A DNA stretch of 56,046 bases from Cyclobacteriaceae bacterium (GCA_027533395.1 JAPZUF010000030.1:1-56046); one strand, 5' to 3'. Positions 8,401 to 17,458 are shown, counted from the first letter of the stretch. The notes: a model not told the origin generated them from the letters alone. Translations and numbers: made by a program.

Positions 8401-9192
8401 CTAATTATGAATTTCCTTGCCACAATGCGGACAAACTCTTTTATTTTTCTTTTCACGTAAATGTTCTGCAATACCGGCAGATAAAATACCGGCAGGCAGT
8501 GCGTACATCCCAACCCCTATCACTGAAATAATCCCGGCCATTACTTTTCCTCCAATGGTAATCGGAACCATATCCCCATAGCCCACCGTGGTTAATGTGG
8601 CTATGCCCCACCACATTGTAGCCGGAATACTTGAAAAAACCTGAGGTTGTGCATCATGTTCCACATAATACATCATGGTTGAAACAATTACGAGCAAAAA
8701 AACAATAAACATAATCACCACCAACAATTGCTCGCGTCTGTCTTTTATCACATTAAAAATTAAATTCAATGCTGACAGATAACGGGCTATTTTTAGCATT
8801 CTCAATAACCTGAGTAACCGTATAATTCTTAAAAAACGTAAATCAATAGGCAATAAATGCAAATAGAACGGCAAAATTGAAAGTAAATCAATTAACGCTC
8901 CGGGAGTAAGAGCATACCGTAATCGTCCTTCAAAACTTTTCTTAAAGTGTGGCCGCTCAGCGCAAGTCCACAAACGCAATACATATTCAATAGAAAAAAT
9001 GATAACTGAAATAATCTCAAAACTCTCAAAAAAATGTAAATACTCTTGATGATAAGCAGGAACGGTCTCTAACAAAATCGCTACGATGTTGGCACTAATA
9101 AGAATAATCAAAAAGTATTCAATCGCATAGGCCACCTTGTAACCCGAAACCATCGGTTCGAGCAAGAGATAAACTTTCTTACGAAGTGTCAT
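8401..9192 (-). CDS. Voltage-gated potassium channel subunit
   Basis: A 263-residue six-helix cation channel. S4 is seen as Arg residues at every third position (LRFLRIIRLLRLLRMLK), and the pore has the potassium selectivity filter TVGYGD. The family forms tetramers in the inner membrane. I use ATG 9192: the longer frame begins with a TTG at 9234 that lies before the likely transcription start below a TATCTTTC box (9237-9244). The cytoplasmic C-terminus ends CPHCGKEIHN, a CxxC half zinc ribbon not typical of KvAP-type channels. It is convergent with the deiodinase-like gene. Confidence 0.9.
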   Translation of the reverse strand: MTLRKKVYLLLEPMVSGYKVAYAIEYFLIILISANIVAILLETVPAYHQEYLHFFESFEIISVIIFSIEYVLRLWTCAERPHFKKSFEGRLRYALTPGALIDLLSILPFYLHLLPIDLRFLRIIRLLRLLRMLKIARYLSALNLIFNVIKDRREQLLVVIMFIVFLLVIVSTMMYYVEHDAQPQVFSSIPATMWWGIATLTTVGYGDMVPITIGGKVMAGIISVIGVGMYALPAGILSAGIAEHLREKKNKRVCPHCGKEIHN

Positions 9193-9386
9193 ACGGGTAA
9201 AGGTTGGTTTTGCCTTTAAGGCATGGTTTTTCAACAGAAAGATAAAAGGAATTTATCCATGTTAAAAGTTTATTAAAATTCCGGATGGATCCACACACAC
9301 CAAAAAGGATAATTTCTCTCAGATTAGGTAAAATAACCCTAAATTGCGCGTCTCAAAAAATACAGGTTTACATCAATTAAAAGTAT

Positions 9387-10718
9387 ATGTTCGATAGTCT
9401 GAGTTTAAAGTTGGAAAAGGCCTTCCAAACCTTGAAAGGTCAGGGAAGAATTACAGAAATAAACGTTGCCGCTACGATTAAAGAAATCAGAAAAGCTTTA
9501 ATCGATGCAGACGTAAACTATAAAGTTGCCAAAGAAGTAACAGACGAAATTAAAGAGAAAGCAATAGGTCAAAATGTACTTACTTCCATTTCTCCTGGGC
9601 AATTACTCACTAAAATCACAAACGATGAACTTACCCAACTAATGGGTGGCGAAAGCATCGATATCAGTTTAACAGGAAATCCATCCATTATCCTTATTGC
9701 TGGTCTGCAAGGTTCGGGTAAAACAACCTTCTCAGGCAAACTAGCCAGCTATATCAAAAAACAAGGCCGACAAGTTTTACTTACGGCTTGCGACATCTAT
9801 CGCCCGGCTGCCATTAATCAATTAAAAGTTTTAGGCGAACAAATAGGCGTAGAAGTTTACGCTGAACCAGAAAATAAAGACGCAGTAAAAATTGCCAAGG
9901 CAGCTCTTGAACACGCCAAGAAAAATAACCACCGCGTTGTGATTGTTGATACTGCCGGTCGCTTAGCTGTAGATGAAGAGATGATGGATGAAATTGCCAA
10001 GCTGAAAGAAGCTTTGCAACCTGGCGAAACTTTATTTGTAGTAGATGCCATGACAGGGCAAGATGCTGTCAACACAGCTAAAGCCTTCAACGAAAGATTA
10101 AATTTTGATGGTGTTGTGTTAACCAAAATGGATGGCGACACACGTGGTGGTGCAGCGCTATCTATTCGCAGAGTGGTAGAGAAACCCATCAAGTTTATTT
10201 CGATGGGTGAAAAGATGGATGCTCTCGATCGCTTCTACCCCGAACGTATGGCGAGCAGAATTTTGGGCATGGGTGATGTAGTTACACTTGTGGAAAAAGC
10301 ACAAGCTGCCTTTAACGAAGAAGAAGCCAAACGCTTAAATGCCAAGCTGCGCAAAAACCAATTCGACTTTAATGATTTTCTTTCTCAGTTAGAACAAGTG
10401 AAAAAGATGGGGAACATCAAAGACTTAATGAGTATGATTCCCGGAGTTGGTAAAGCATTAAAAGGAGTTGATGTAGATGATAATGCCTTTAAACCCGTTG
10501 AAGCCATTATCCGCTCGATGACCAAAGAAGAAAGAGAAAATCCGGATATCATTAACGGAAGTAGAAAAAACAGAATTGCCACAGGAAGCGGTACCAGCGT
10601 TCAGCAAGTTAATCAGTTGCTCAAACAATTCAGTGACATGCGCAAGATGATGAAAACCATGAACAAAATGGGAGGAGCAAAACGTGCTCTTGGGGCGATG
10701 AATCCTTTTGGAAAATAA
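9387..10718 (+). CDS. ffh: Signal recognition particle protein Ffh
   Basis: The SRP54/Ffh GTPase, 443 residues, which binds 4.5S RNA and signal peptides and docks ribosomes at FtsY. The N domain helical bundle comes first, then the G domain with GLQGSGKTT (P loop), DTAGR and TKMDGD. The M domain (about 300-443) is Met-rich near its end (MRKMMKTMNKMGG). Full family length, start ATG. Single gene followed by a long AT-rich inverted repeat. Confidence 0.98.
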   Translation: MFDSLSLKLEKAFQTLKGQGRITEINVAATIKEIRKALIDADVNYKVAKEVTDEIKEKAIGQNVLTSISPGQLLTKITNDELTQLMGGESIDISLTGNPSIILIAGLQGSGKTTFSGKLASYIKKQGRQVLLTACDIYRPAAINQLKVLGEQIGVEVYAEPENKDAVKIAKAALEHAKKNNHRVVIVDTAGRLAVDEEMMDEIAKLKEALQPGETLFVVDAMTGQDAVNTAKAFNERLNFDGVVLTKMDGDTRGGAALSIRRVVEKPIKFISMGEKMDALDRFYPERMASRILGMGDVVTLVEKAQAAFNEEEAKRLNAKLRKNQFDFNDFLSQLEQVKKMGNIKDLMSMIPGVGKALKGVDVDDNAFKPVEAIIRSMTKEERENPDIINGSRKNRIATGSGTSVQQVNQLLKQFSDMRKMMKTMNKMGGAKRALGAMNPFGK

Positions 10719-10722
10719 ATCA

Positions 10723-10774
10723 ATTCAAAATTTCAGATTAGAAATTTAAAAAGTTAATCTGAAAAATTTTGAAT
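10723..10774. repeat. Long AT-rich inverted repeat after ffh
   Basis: ATTCAAAATTTCAGATTA (10723-10740) is mirrored by 10755-10774 with a 2-base insertion, giving a stem of about 18 bp. It may act as an RNA hairpin ending ffh transcription, though there is no classic T run. It shares the ATTCAAAATT core with the palindrome beside tRNA-Arg. Confidence 0.65.
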
Positions 10775-10800
10775 ATGCAAACTTTGAAATTTGAATTAAC

Positions 10801-11349
10801 ATGAAACTTACAGCCAGAAACACACACCGCGATTTAGCGTATTTTTATTTAGGATTGATTATTGCCTTTTCTTTCTCCGGAATATTTCTAAACCACCGCA
10901 GAGATTGGAATCCCAGAAAGTATACTTACAACGTTAGAGAAATACAAATTAACCCGGTTGCAAAAGCAGATAGCGTAGTTAACGATGCCTTTATTGCAAC
11001 CTTCAGCAAAGAACAAAATATAACCGATAATCTTCGCAGGTTTGCGGTAGAAGAAAATACATTGAAAATTTCGTATGAAATGAATGAAGTAAGTGTAGAC
11101 CTAATCAATGGTAAAGGAAAAATTGAAACCTATAAAGCAACACCCGTCTTAAGCCAAATGGTTAAGTTGCATATCGATACCAGCAAATGGTGGATTTATT
11201 ATTCTGATATTTTTGGCTTAGCTATGTTAACTATTGCCATCACAGGTATGTTCATCCAAAAAGGTGAAAACAGTTTTTGGAAACGTGGATGGAAACTGGC
11301 TTTAATAGGAATTATCTTCCCTCTGATTTTTTTATTCTTACTATCCTAG
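10801..11349 (+). CDS. PepSY-associated transmembrane protein
   Basis: A 182-residue membrane protein with one helix near the N-terminus (about 11-30), a soluble middle part with a PepSY-like strand pattern (about 60-115), and two helices near the C-terminus (about 135-152 and 163-182). The N-terminal NTHRDLAYFYLGLIIAFSFSG and the HxDTSKWW motif match small PepSY-TM proteins of Bacteroidota. Some relatives lie near iron uptake or respiratory genes, but nothing here shows its role. Starts directly after the inverted repeat. Confidence 0.7.
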   Translation: MKLTARNTHRDLAYFYLGLIIAFSFSGIFLNHRRDWNPRKYTYNVREIQINPVAKADSVVNDAFIATFSKEQNITDNLRRFAVEENTLKISYEMNEVSVDLINGKGKIETYKATPVLSQMVKLHIDTSKWWIYYSDIFGLAMLTIAITGMFIQKGENSFWKRGWKLALIGIIFPLIFLFLLS

Positions 11350-11446
11350 ATTAAAAATAAACTATTTTCATACGACTACAGTTATACGGAAAGTAAAAAC
11401 ATAACAGTTTTTTACTTAAATAAAGCATTAACAAAATATAACATCT

Positions 11447-11938
11447 ATGAAAAAAGTATTCTTACTCATCGCATTATTAATTACTGCAACAACCTTTGCA
11501 CAAGATAAACCCGCAAGTCCAAAAGAAACGGTAACAGGTAAAATTGGAAATGCATCAGTTGAAGTTGTTTACTGCAAACCCTCTGCTAAAGGAAGAAAAG
11601 TAATGGGCGCATTAGTACCTTATGGCGAAGTGTGGCGCACTGGAGCAAATGAAGCAACAACGATTAGCTTCGATAAAGATGTTACCATCGAAGGACAAAA
11701 ATTAGCCGCAGGTAAATATAGTTTGTTCACCATACCCGGAGAAAGTGAATGGGCCATTATCATCAACAGCGACCCTAAACAATGGGGAGCTTACAAATAC
11801 AAAAAAGAAAAAGATGTTTTACGAGTTAATGTAAAACCAAGCAAAACAGCATTTACAGAAACCTTTACCATCGCTGTTGAGAAAAGTGGTTTAAGTTTAA
11901 AGTGGGAGGAGACAGAAGTGAATGTATCCATCAAGTAA
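11447..11938 (+). CDS. DUF2911 secreted protein
   Basis: A 163-residue protein with a signal peptide (about 18 residues, ending TTFAQ), then one DUF2911 domain. Visible blocks are SVEVVYCKPSAKGRKVMGALVPYGEVWRTGANEA in outline and LAAGKYSLFTIPG. The family's function is unknown; it is abundant in Bacteroidota and probably periplasmic. A longer paralogue with TPR repeats lies at 46864-47991. A terminator follows. Confidence 0.88.
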   Translation: MKKVFLLIALLITATTFAQDKPASPKETVTGKIGNASVEVVYCKPSAKGRKVMGALVPYGEVWRTGANEATTISFDKDVTIEGQKLAAGKYSLFTIPGESEWAIIINSDPKQWGAYKYKKEKDVLRVNVKPSKTAFTETFTIAVEKSGLSLKWEETEVNVSIK

Positions 11939-11960
11939 AAATACATTGTTATTTATGTTG

Positions 11961-11994
11961 AAAAGGCTGCCGATTGGTGGCCTTTTCCGTTTTT
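11961..11994 (+). terminator. Terminator after the DUF2911 gene
   Basis: An 11-bp stem (11961-11971 with 11976-11986, two G-T pairs), 4-base loop, then CCGTTTTT. The next 227 bases, up to the lipoprotein gene at 12222, are AT-rich and I see no gene or RNA in them. Confidence 0.7.
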
Positions 11995-12221
11995 AAAATC
12001 CAAAAGCTATTTACATACAATAAAATAATTCTATTCTTATCTAAGGTAACAATCTTCTTTTGCAATATCAGCGCTTAACACCACATAAAATTTGAAGATT
12101 GAAATTCTTCCACAGCTTTGGTTTGATTTGATCAGCAAAAAACATTTCATAATTTATTAATCTAATACAAGCTTTACCTTACTTTTTTAAACTGTAAATT
12201 AGATAGTAAAATTAAGTCTGT

Positions 12222-12788
12222 ATGTTTCGCCAAATAAACCTAACCATTCAATCCTCATTATTATTTTTTCTATTATTTGTATCATCCTGCAGCACAGAGA
12301 AAAAGACATCAGCAGATAATAAAGTCGATACCCTAAAAACTGAAACAAATACTGACAATCTAAATGAAGAAAATTCAGAAGTAACAGAAGAAGAACTTAT
12401 AGCTTCAGAATTAAAAGAACGTGCAAATTCAGATAGCATTGCTTACGAAGCATTACATATTTATTCTGGAAACTATCAGCTCGAAACAGAAAGTGAAGGT
12501 GTAACAGCGACAGTAAACCTTACCTATTTGGGCGATAAACAATTTACTTTTGATTGGTCATTTAATGTTAGCGAAGCTAACTGCGAAGCCAAACTTAGCG
12601 GAACTTTACAGATGGACAGAACTCAACATGGTTTTATAACTTGTAACTCAACACTAATTCATGTTAATTTTAACGGAACATGGAATGGTTACGATGTAAT
12701 CGAAATCTTAATTGAAGAACCACAAGCCTGCAATACAATTTCTGGAGATTGTATTTTTAGCGGAACTTATCGAAAAAAATCTGCTTAA
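12222..12788 (+). CDS. Hypothetical lipoprotein
   Basis: A 188-residue protein with a lipoprotein signal peptide (lipobox VSSC, Cys near 24), a Ser/Asp/Glu-rich linker (to about 75), and a small C-terminal domain rich in strands with Cys at about 122, 147, 169 and 176. The four cysteines could form disulphides in the periplasm. No known family recognised. It stands alone between the DUF2911 gene and the rimK cluster. Confidence 0.75.
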   Translation: MFRQINLTIQSSLLFFLLFVSSCSTEKKTSADNKVDTLKTETNTDNLNEENSEVTEEELIASELKERANSDSIAYEALHIYSGNYQLETESEGVTATVNLTYLGDKQFTFDWSFNVSEANCEAKLSGTLQMDRTQHGFITCNSTLIHVNFNGTWNGYDVIEILIEEPQACNTISGDCIFSGTYRKKSA

Positions 12789-12927
12789 AGTAAATATCAA
12801 ATACTCATTAAGGAGTTAAATACTTATATAAAATCGAAAGTGATTTTCGGAAAAAATGAGAAGATTGGTCTGCACTTCATCACGCAAAAAGATTTTCGAC
12901 TAAAATAATTTATGTTTACATTTCATA

Positions 12928-13380
12928 ATGAAAACCCTTGGCCGATACGACCGTGTTGACCTGCCCGAATTGGGCTTAAAAAATATTCATGCCAAAGTTG
13001 ATACCGGAGCCTTTCGGTGTAGCCTCCACTGCCAAAGTGTTCAAATCATTGATGGTGAATTAGAATTTGTTTTGCTGGATGAAGAACATCCTGAATTTAC
13101 AGGCCACCCATTCAGAGCCAAACATTTTCACGAACGCGAAATCAAAAACTCCTTTGGAGAATCTGAAAAAAGATTTGTCATTACCACCACACTAACCATT
13201 CATGGAGAAACATTCGAAGCCGACTTTTCATTAAGCAACAGAGGTTCGCTTAAATTTCCCATCTTATTAGGTAGAAGAATTCTTCAAAAAAGATTTTTAA
13301 TTGATGTCACACAAAAAAACATCTCTTACAAAGAAAAAATCAAACAAAAGAAAGTGAAACAAAAAACAAAGCGTGCATAA
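12928..13380 (+). CDS. RimK-associated retropepsin-like protein (RimB family)
   Basis: A 150-residue protein of the 'ATP-dependent zinc protease'/RimB family, a retropepsin-like aspartic peptidase fold. The active-site motif is VDTGA with Asp25, and the second conserved element is ILLGRRIL near 110. The C-terminal 20 residues are very Lys-rich. Genes of this family sit beside rimK, and RimB is reported to trim glutamate tails that RimK adds. Here rimK follows after 11 bases, and an AstE-like gene after that, so the three are very likely one operon. Confidence 0.85.
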   Translation: MKTLGRYDRVDLPELGLKNIHAKVDTGAFRCSLHCQSVQIIDGELEFVLLDEEHPEFTGHPFRAKHFHEREIKNSFGESEKRFVITTTLTIHGETFEADFSLSNRGSLKFPILLGRRILQKRFLIDVTQKNISYKEKIKQKKVKQKTKRA

Positions 13381-13391
13381 CGCTTATCTAT

Positions 13392-14300
13392 ATGAATATA
13401 GCCATCCTTTCCCGCGACCCTAAACTTTATTCGACCAAACGCTTAAAACAAGCCGGAGAAGAACGCGGCCACACGGTCGAAATCATTGACCACATGAAAT
13501 GCGTGCTTTACCTCGAACCTAAAAATCCGATGGTGCTTTATAATGGCAGAAAGCTTGATTACTTCGATGCCATCATTCCACGTATTGGTGCTTCCGTTAC
13601 AACGTATGGTGCAGCAGTAGTCAGGCAATTCGAGATGATGAAAGTTTTTACAGCTGTAGAATCGCAAGCCTTAATACGCTCTCGCGATAAATTCAGAAGT
13701 TTACAAATTTTATCGCGCGCTGGTATGGGATTACCCAAAACCATGTTCATGGATTATACCAAAGACAGTGAAGGAACTGTGGAAGCTGTTGGTGGTGCCC
13801 CAGTTATTATTAAATTATTGGAAGGCACACAAGGTTTAGGTGTAGTATTAGCCGAAAATAAAAAAGCTGCGCAATCGGTTATCGATGCCTTTCACGGATT
13901 GAAAACGCGCATCATGGTGCAAGAATTTGTAAAAGAATCTAAAGGTGCAGACATCCGCGCATTCATTGTAGATGGCGAAGTAGTGGGCGCTATGAAACGA
14001 CAAGCTAAAGAAGGAGAGTTTCGATCCAATCTTCATCGCGGTGGGCAAGCAACTTTAATCAAATTATCGAAGGTAGAAAAAGCTACCGCTATAGCTGCAG
14101 CCAAAAAAATGGGTTTAGGCGTTGCCGGTGTGGATATGTTGCCCAGTGGCCGTGGCCCATTAATCATAGAAGTTAATTCATCGCCAGGGCTAGAAGGAAT
14201 AGAAGGGGCAACTCGCGTGGATATAGCTGGCAAAATCATTCAATACTTGGAACGAAATGCTATGAAAAAGAAAATTCAAAAAGATAAAATTAACGCTTAG
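13392..14300 (+). CDS. rimK: ATP-grasp alpha-L-glutamate ligase RimK
   Basis: A 302-residue ATP-grasp enzyme of the RimK family, which adds glutamates to the C-terminus of ribosomal protein S6 in E. coli and can make poly-glutamate. The N-terminal [18 protein letters not shown], the GTQGLGV loop, [18 protein letters not shown] and [14 protein letters not shown] are all family landmarks. Length agrees with E. coli RimK (300). Middle gene of a three-gene set with 11-base gaps on both sides. Confidence 0.93.
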   Translation: MNIAILSRDPKLYSTKRLKQAGEERGHTVEIIDHMKCVLYLEPKNPMVLYNGRKLDYFDAIIPRIGASVTTYGAAVVRQFEMMKVFTAVESQALIRSRDKFRSLQILSRAGMGLPKTMFMDYTKDSEGTVEAVGGAPVIIKLLEGTQGLGVVLAENKKAAQSVIDAFHGLKTRIMVQEFVKESKGADIRAFIVDGEVVGAMKRQAKEGEFRSNLHRGGQATLIKLSKVEKATAIAAAKKMGLGVAGVDMLPSGRGPLIIEVNSSPGLEGIEGATRVDIAGKIIQYLERNAMKKKIQKDKINA

Positions 14301-14311
14301 CTATAAGCTTC

Positions 14312-15277
14312 ATGGGAAATAAAAAATTAATTATTGCCAAAACAGAGATAAAACCTGGTGAGGTAAAGGAAGTTGACATCAACATTGCGCGACTTCCTTC
14401 CCACACACAAATTGATACACCGATTTACGTATCGAGAAGCAAAGAAGACGGACCTGTGTTGGCCTTAATGGCCGGCATGCATGGAGATGAAATTAATGGA
14501 ACAGAAATAGTTCGCAGAATCATTGATTCCGGTTTGCACCATCCTTTGCGAGGCACTGTTATTTGCATTCCAATTATTAATGTTTACGGGTTTCTCAATT
14601 TCTCGCGCGATGTGCCTGATGGTAAAGATGTAAACCGCTCCTTCCCCGGAAGTAAATCTGGTTCGTTGGCTTCGCGTGTAGCTTATCATATCACACACGA
14701 AATTATTCCGAATATAGATTACGGTATCGACTTCCATACGGGTGGCGCCATGCGAACCAATTATCCGCAAGTTCGCGCTATGTTAAGCGATGAGAAAAAT
14801 CTTGAATTGGCAAATGCCTTCGAAGCACCATTTACCTTAGATGCTCCTTTTAGACCAAACTCTTTGCGCAAAGAAGCTTCTAAAAAAGGAAAAAATATTA
14901 TTGTATATGAAGGAGGCGAATCCTTAAGATTTGATCACCATGCCATCGATGAAGGAATTAACGGAACGTTACGGTTGATGAAGCATTTAAAAATGATTGA
15001 CTCTGCTCCTGCAATTAAAGAACCTAACAAAGTAATCTGGACCTCCTCTTGGATCCGAGCTAAACATGCTGGTTTATTTCAATCATTGGTAGTAAGTGGA
15101 CAGTTGGTTACAAAAGGAGATTGGGTTGGAACCATTACCGATCCCTTTGGTGAGTTCAAAGAAAAAGTAATTGCTAAAGAAACTGCTTATGTAATCGGCT
15201 TAAATAACATTCCAGTTGTAAATGCAGGAGATGCGCTGATGCATCTAGGCATGGATAATTATTGCAAGTTAGAATAA
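14312..15277 (+). CDS. Succinylglutamate desuccinylase/aspartoacylase family protein
   Basis: A 321-residue zinc-dependent deacylase/carboxypeptidase of the M14-related AstE/AspA family. Zinc ligands are likely His57 and Glu60 in GMHGDE and His142 in IDFHTG; Arg109 in DVNRSFPG is the conserved substrate Arg. A C-terminal barrel-like domain (about 240-321) completes the fold. Third gene of the rimB-like/rimK operon, with an 11-base gap. Its place suggests it removes or trims the glutamate modification or an N-acyl amino acid; the substrate is not known. Confidence 0.88.
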   Translation: MGNKKLIIAKTEIKPGEVKEVDINIARLPSHTQIDTPIYVSRSKEDGPVLALMAGMHGDEINGTEIVRRIIDSGLHHPLRGTVICIPIINVYGFLNFSRDVPDGKDVNRSFPGSKSGSLASRVAYHITHEIIPNIDYGIDFHTGGAMRTNYPQVRAMLSDEKNLELANAFEAPFTLDAPFRPNSLRKEASKKGKNIIVYEGGESLRFDHHAIDEGINGTLRLMKHLKMIDSAPAIKEPNKVIWTSSWIRAKHAGLFQSLVVSGQLVTKGDWVGTITDPFGEFKEKVIAKETAYVIGLNNIPVVNAGDALMHLGMDNYCKLE

Positions 15278-15312
15278 CGTTAGTCTATAATATACTATAA
15301 ACAAATAATCAG

Positions 15313-15744
15313 ATGAGATTTTCAATATCTTTCTTCTTATATCTCTTTTTTGTTGTTTCATCATTTGCACAAAATAATGATGTAGAAAAAAATGCTATAC
15401 TTTCTATTATGCACAACCAACAAAAAGCATGGAACGAAGGCAATATTGACAACTTTATGATTGGTTATTGGCAATCGGATAGTTTACAATTTATTGGCAG
15501 TAGAGGCATACAACGCGGGTGGCAAAAAACATTAGAAAACTATAAAAAGAGTTACCCTAACGTTGCAGCTATGGGTAAACTTGAGTTTTCAGAAATTCAA
15601 ATCAACATCATCTCTAAAAGTCAAGCTTTTGTAATTGGCCGATGGAAACTAACTCGGGAAAAAGACCAACCCAATGGATACTTTACTTTACTCTGGGAAA
15701 AGAAAAATGGAAATTGGGTGATTACAGTCGACCATTCCAGTTAA
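15313..15744 (+). CDS. Secreted NTF2-like (DUF4440-type) protein
   Basis: A 143-residue protein with a signal peptide (about 20 residues, ending VSSFAQ) and one NTF2-like domain of the DUF4440/SnoaL-like class (ILSIMHNQQKAWNEGNIDNFM, then the conserved strands ending GNWVITVDHSS). Probably periplasmic; ligand unknown. It lies 35 bases after the AstE-like gene, so it may share that transcript, and ends 19 bases before RNase P RNA. Confidence 0.75.
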   Translation: MRFSISFFLYLFFVVSSFAQNNDVEKNAILSIMHNQQKAWNEGNIDNFMIGYWQSDSLQFIGSRGIQRGWQKTLENYKKSYPNVAAMGKLEFSEIQINIISKSQAFVIGRWKLTREKDQPNGYFTLLWEKKNGNWVITVDHSS

Positions 15745-15763
15745 AGTTCAGTACCTTTGCTGT

Positions 15764-16113
15764 GCAGGTCGTCTCATCGATCTTTCTATATGAAAGGTAG
15801 GAAAGTCCGGGCAACAACCGGGTGCCGTACCTTCTGAAAGGAAGGGTTTGCAAGGTTAAGCTTGTAAACCAGACAGTGCCACAGAAAACAGACTACCCAA
15901 GGTGGCAACACATTGGGAAAAGGTGAAAAGGTGAGGTAAGAGCTTACCGGTGTTTTAGTAATAAAGCACGCATGGAAAACCTTACGGGTTGTAAGATCAA
16001 ATAAGTTCTGAATTTGGGAACCCGAACCAGAGCCTTGTGCCGTCAGAACGGGTGGATCGCTTAGATAAATGATGAGAGCCCGAAAGGGAACAGAACCCGG
16101 CTTACAGACCTGC
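15764..16113 (+). ncRNA. rnpB: RNase P RNA (bacterial class A)
   Basis: The catalytic RNA of RNase P, which trims tRNA 5' leaders. Hallmarks: the AGGAAAGTCCGGGC block near the 5' end, the ACAGAACCCGGCTTACAG block near the 3' end, and outer helix P1 formed by GCAGGTC (15764-15770) with GACCTGC (16107-16113). Length about 350 is normal. Ends given by the P1 helix and may be off by a few bases. Confidence 0.96.
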
Positions 16114-16120
16114 ATTTTAT

Positions 16121-16154
16121 AAAGCCATTTCACCATAAGTGAAGTGGCTTTTCC
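16121..16154 (+). terminator. Terminator of RNase P RNA
   Basis: A 12-bp stem (16121-16132 with 16140-16151, one G-T pair), 7-base loop and a short T run, 8 bases after the P1 helix of rnpB. Confidence 0.8.
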
Positions 16155-16187
16155 ATTTTATGTTTATCATTACAAAAAAAATAAAGT

Positions 16188-17339
16188 ATGGCTTCGGTAC
16201 TCATTGTAGAAGATGACGCAAAAATCAGATTCAGCTTAAAAGAAATTCTGCAAGAAAAAGGACATCAGGTAGAAGAGGCTGCTGATGGTTTAGAAGGTTG
16301 GAAAAAATTGGAACAAGGCAATTTTGTACTTTGTTTGTGCGACATCAAAATGCCAAAAATGGATGGTATCGAGTTGTTAACCAAAGTAAGCGAAGCACAA
16401 TTACAAACGACTATCATCATCATGTCGGCACACGGAACTATTGATTTAGCTGTGGATGCAGTTAAAAAAGGAGCGTACGATTTTCTCTCAAAACCCTTCG
16501 ATTTAAATCGATTAGAAATAACAGTTGCACGCGCTTTAGATAAAACTGTTTTAGTGCAAGAAGTAAAATCACTTAGAAAAAAAATATCGAAGAGAACCGA
16601 AATGGTTGGCAACAGCATAGCTTTAGAAAATGTAAAAAGCATGATTGAGAAAGTTGCTCCAACGGATGCACGCGTTTTAATATTGGGCCCCAATGGTTCA
16701 GGCAAAGAATTAGTTGCTAGGCAAATTCACGAAAGCAGCAACCGCAATGTATTTCCGCTTATAGAAGTAAACTGTGCAGCTATTCCTGCCGAGTTAATTG
16801 AAAGCGAATTATTCGGTCACGAAAAAGGTGCCTTTACATCGGCTATCAAACAACGCATAGGCAAGTTTGAACAGGCAGAAGGTGGAACCTTGTTTTTAGA
16901 TGAGATTGGTGACATGAGTCCTTCAGCGCAGGCAAAAGTATTACGGGCTTTGCAAGAAAACAGAATAACACGTGTGGGTGGCGAAAAAGATATAGTGGTA
17001 AATGTTCGCGTACTGGCGGCCACCAATAAAGATTTAAAGAAAGAAATTATAGAAGGAAGATTTAGAGAAGACTTATATCATCGCCTGAGTGTTATTATTA
17101 TAAAAGTTCCGGCACTATCTGAAAGAAAAGAAGATGTTCCTTTATTAGTGGAAAAGTTTTTAGAAGACCTTGCTCAAGAATACGGCAACAAGAAAAAAGA
17201 AATTGATAAAAATGCAATTAAAACACTACAGCAACACGGCTGGACGGGCAATGTGCGCGAGTTAAGAAACGTTGTAGAAAGGTTGGTGATTATGTCTGAA
17301 CAGACAATAACCGCAAAAGATGTGGAGAAATACCTCTAA
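16188..17339 (+). CDS. Sigma-54 activator-type response regulator lacking a DNA-binding domain
   Basis: 383 residues: a receiver domain (1-115, phosphoacceptor Asp52 in CDIKMPKMDG) and an AAA+ central domain with P loop GPNGSGKE and Walker B TLFLDEIGD. The sigma-54 contact loop reads GAFTSA instead of GAFTGA. The protein ends about ten residues after the AAA+ lid (ITAKDVEKYL), so there is no Fis-type helix-turn-helix. It may act from solution, partner with another protein, or not activate sigma-54 at all. No histidine kinase gene is adjacent; the pair at 41.6-44.3 kb is a separate system. ATG start is 34 bases after the rnpB terminator. Confidence 0.9.
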   Translation: MASVLIVEDDAKIRFSLKEILQEKGHQVEEAADGLEGWKKLEQGNFVLCLCDIKMPKMDGIELLTKVSEAQLQTTIIIMSAHGTIDLAVDAVKKGAYDFLSKPFDLNRLEITVARALDKTVLVQEVKSLRKKISKRTEMVGNSIALENVKSMIEKVAPTDARVLILGPNGSGKELVARQIHESSNRNVFPLIEVNCAAIPAELIESELFGHEKGAFTSAIKQRIGKFEQAEGGTLFLDEIGDMSPSAQAKVLRALQENRITRVGGEKDIVVNVRVLAATNKDLKKEIIEGRFREDLYHRLSVIIIKVPALSERKEDVPLLVEKFLEDLAQEYGNKKKEIDKNAIKTLQQHGWTGNVRELRNVVERLVIMSEQTITAKDVEKYL

Positions 17340-17344
17340 CAGAA

Positions 17345-17458
17345 TTAAATTCTGTTTTCAGTTTTCTTCGGAGCAGCTTTGCTGTAAGTAGGGCAAGTGT
17401 ATTGGCTGCAAGAAGCTAACAAAACAACTGCTGCAAGTAGGGCTAGAATTTTCTTCAT
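17345..17458 (-). CDS. 37-residue lipoprotein
   Basis: A very short frame with a full lipoprotein signal: MKK, a hydrophobic Leu/Ala/Val stretch, then LLASC with the lipidated Cys at 17. The mature part would be only 21 residues (with a second Cys at 22) and basic. The frame, signal shape and stop (TAA) are convincing, although it is far below usual calling limits. It converges on the sigma-54 regulator gene, ending 5 bases from it. Similar tiny lipoproteins of unknown role occur in Bacteroidota (from memory). Confidence 0.7.
   Translation of the reverse strand: MKKILALLAAVVLLASCSQYTCPTYSKAAPKKTENRI

Noticed and set aside
15786-16136. 116-residue frame on the minus strand
   Set aside because: It is antisense to RNase P RNA; this spurious frame is a known by-product of that RNA's sequence.
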